A stretch of 64,000 bases of DNA, from assembly GCA_013368445.1 (NCBI GenBank), contig JAACJO010000007.1:1488001-1552000 (forward strand), in the 5' to 3' direction. Numbering within the stretch: the stretch's first letter is position 1; each line of letters starts with the position of its first letter. Shown one piece after another: positions 62,485 through 64,000 of the stretch. Under the pieces are notes generated by a model that worked only from the letters and a program-made list of their open reading frames with translations, ran no database searches and had not been told where the DNA came from. Source of the DNA: Leucocoprinus leucothites (Eukaryota > Basidiomycota > Agaricomycetes > Agaricales > Agaricaceae). The position numbers and the translations under genes are program-made.

Positions 62485-63884
62485 TGTTGACAGGATACAG
62501 AGGAAAGCTAGAGCCTACGAGTCCGCTGGGGTGATCGACGAAGAGTGACTGGAAGTGGGGATACAAGGGAAAGAGGTGATGGTGAGCTGCTTGTTTGAGA
62601 AGCTAAGAACCCCTGGGGTCGAGGGAGATCTTCGTATTTACGCTGCGCCAAGCTGGGGATCAAAGTATCCTAGATAACACCACCACGTGATTCGTGAACC
62701 CGCGTACCGCTAAGCGCCCAATATCATTTTCGATTGTCCCGGTCCCATCCTCCGCGCAGGTCCACAGGCCTTTTTATCTCATGGAATCACAGCGCTTGGA
62801 AACCATGTACTGCTTCAAAACGTCTTATGCCGAAATTTGTCTCCAATTCTTGCTCTTTCTTCGATCTTCCATCGATTCCTACGTGTTAGTGCAGACGCAG
62901 TTGAAATAGGCACAACTGATCAAGCGATCACCGCTGTTATTACGGTCTCCTCAAGGTTCTGGCTCAAATCTCAGAAATGTGGTCAGCTGTGAGATCAAGA
63001 TTTTTTAACCTGCGGCTGGCTTGCACTCCGTCAGAAACTCGTTCGGCTTCTAGAACACGCCCTTGCGTCCTTCTGGGTAGTCTGACTCCATAAGATGGAG
63101 TAAAACGATGAATAAAATTGCAGTCTGTCTGGACAAAATTAGGGGATATGACCTTCAATGCTATGTACACGGTAGCCGGCAACTGCTACCACAAGGGCTA
63201 AATGAATCCAACAAGAACGGTGATATAACGACTAACCCCACACCTTATAAGCTCTGGAGCCTATAAAGTTCTAAACACTCACTATTTGAATATGGGGACT
63301 TGGTATAGCTACATTCAGTGCTCTCATTATTCACCGATTCTCTGAGAAGAAGGTGCATGTGCGTGATCACCATTGGTTCGTGATTTCCCTGGAATCGAGG
63401 ATCATCAGACCCTATACTCGAAGACGGATCAACGACAAACCTTTGACATTGTGGCGGTTCATCCTGTTGTACTGGCTGACTTTGGAGGCTGTGGAATTGG
63501 GGACATTTCCCGACCTGCCGACCAAGTCTTTGCCTGCCATGAGCTGGACCAGGGGAATAGAATTCCATTGACGAATAGTGTGCGCAGCGAGTTGCTGTGA
63601 ATACAGAACTTTTTTCTGCTCAACCGTGCTAGCTGTCATTTTTTTGATCGGCGTCTGCGTCGAGGTTGTGTGGAGGGGTAGAGGGCCGTCAGCCTGGGAA
63701 GGGGGGAGGTATGCACGTATTATTCTTGTGAGCCATTATTTTAATACGTATTACTTATATAGTTCGCTAGCTATACAGCTATAGCTATTACGGGGGAGTG
63801 GTGCGGGGCTCAACTTCATACTCCGCCAATCGGGCTGTGAAGCACCGACGTCATTTTACTCTGCGATCATTGTTCTCTCCGACA
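62485..63884. other. 1.4 kb gap with CACGTG box and an unproven minus-strand gene
   Basis: A CACGTG box at 62684-62689 lies 200 bp upstream of BIO2. On the minus strand a frame from 63639 (MTASTVEQKKVLYSQQLAAH then TIRQWNSI) followed by frames near 63361-63470 (QCQRFVVDPSSSIGSDDPRF) looks protein-like. I cannot assemble a convincing exon chain. At 63720-63790 an AT-rich patch contains overlapping GCTAGC/CTATAG short palindromes. Confidence 0.3.
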
Positions 63885-64000
63885 ATGCCTATTTTTGGCG
63901 ATCTCCATCCACTGAACAGCGCTACACAACGGCTAAAATCCAAAAGGGAGAGTATTTTCCATTCAATCGATTGCAGCCTGTCGCGGTCGGTTGCATTCGT
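63885..64000 (+). CDS. Possible 5' exon of a gene running off the right edge
   Basis: An ATG at 63885 opens a frame that is uninterrupted to the window end (MPIFGDLHPLNSATQRLKSK, 38 codons in all). There is no family match and the frame is short, so this may be chance. Confidence 0.25.
   Translation, partial: MPIFGDLHPLNSATQRLKSKRESIFHSIDCSLSRSVAF

Overview
This is nuclear DNA from a filamentous fungus, most likely an Agaricomycete-type basidiomycete. Nearly every gene is broken by many short introns (about 45-70 nt, GT-AG with a few GC-AG). The proteins are typical fungal housekeeping and secreted enzymes, and intergenic gaps are short with CT-rich promoters. I cannot name the species. No CRISPR array, prophage, rRNA or tRNA was seen, and no intact transposon.

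Layout. 0-6.4 kb: ECD/SGT1 (cut by the left edge), V-ATPase subunit F, TIM21, a phytanoyl-CoA dioxygenase-like enzyme and a chalcone-isomerase-fold mitochondrial protein. 6.7-14.6 kb: a complete Blm10/PA200 proteasome-activator gene. 14.6-20 kb: a long regulatory gap, then a tandem CCCH zinc-finger mRNA-binding protein. 20.6-31.9 kb: choline kinase, a gene-poor 3.3 kb stretch, a 14-TM MFS transporter, mitochondrial DnaJ (Mdj1-type) and a small SET protein. 32-38.7 kb: CK2 alpha and two tandem GH18 chitinases. 39.7-49.6 kb: a DEDDy (WRN-like) exonuclease, an unknown protein, a RING protein, TRAX and a HIT protein. 49.9-58.7 kb: a second complete Blm10/PA200 gene on the opposite strand. 59-62.5 kb: a possible Rxt2-like nuclear protein and biotin synthase. 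The right edge may hold the start of another gene.

The most interesting observation is the pair of Blm10-type genes. Both are readable to the end, and both end in the gate-opening tripeptide Tyr-Tyr-Ala. In both, that tripeptide is assembled across a last intron inserted at the same base of the same codon. If the intron is retained, each gene makes a short tail without the motif. A second theme is very small exons (4, 8, 8, 9, 13, 15 and 21 nt) at functionally decisive points in five different genes. Several gene pairs share short divergent promoters, and CACGTG boxes sit in several of the promoters, twice as CACGTG-N5-CACGTG. All splice models were built by hand from reading frame and family conservation and are not transcript-verified.
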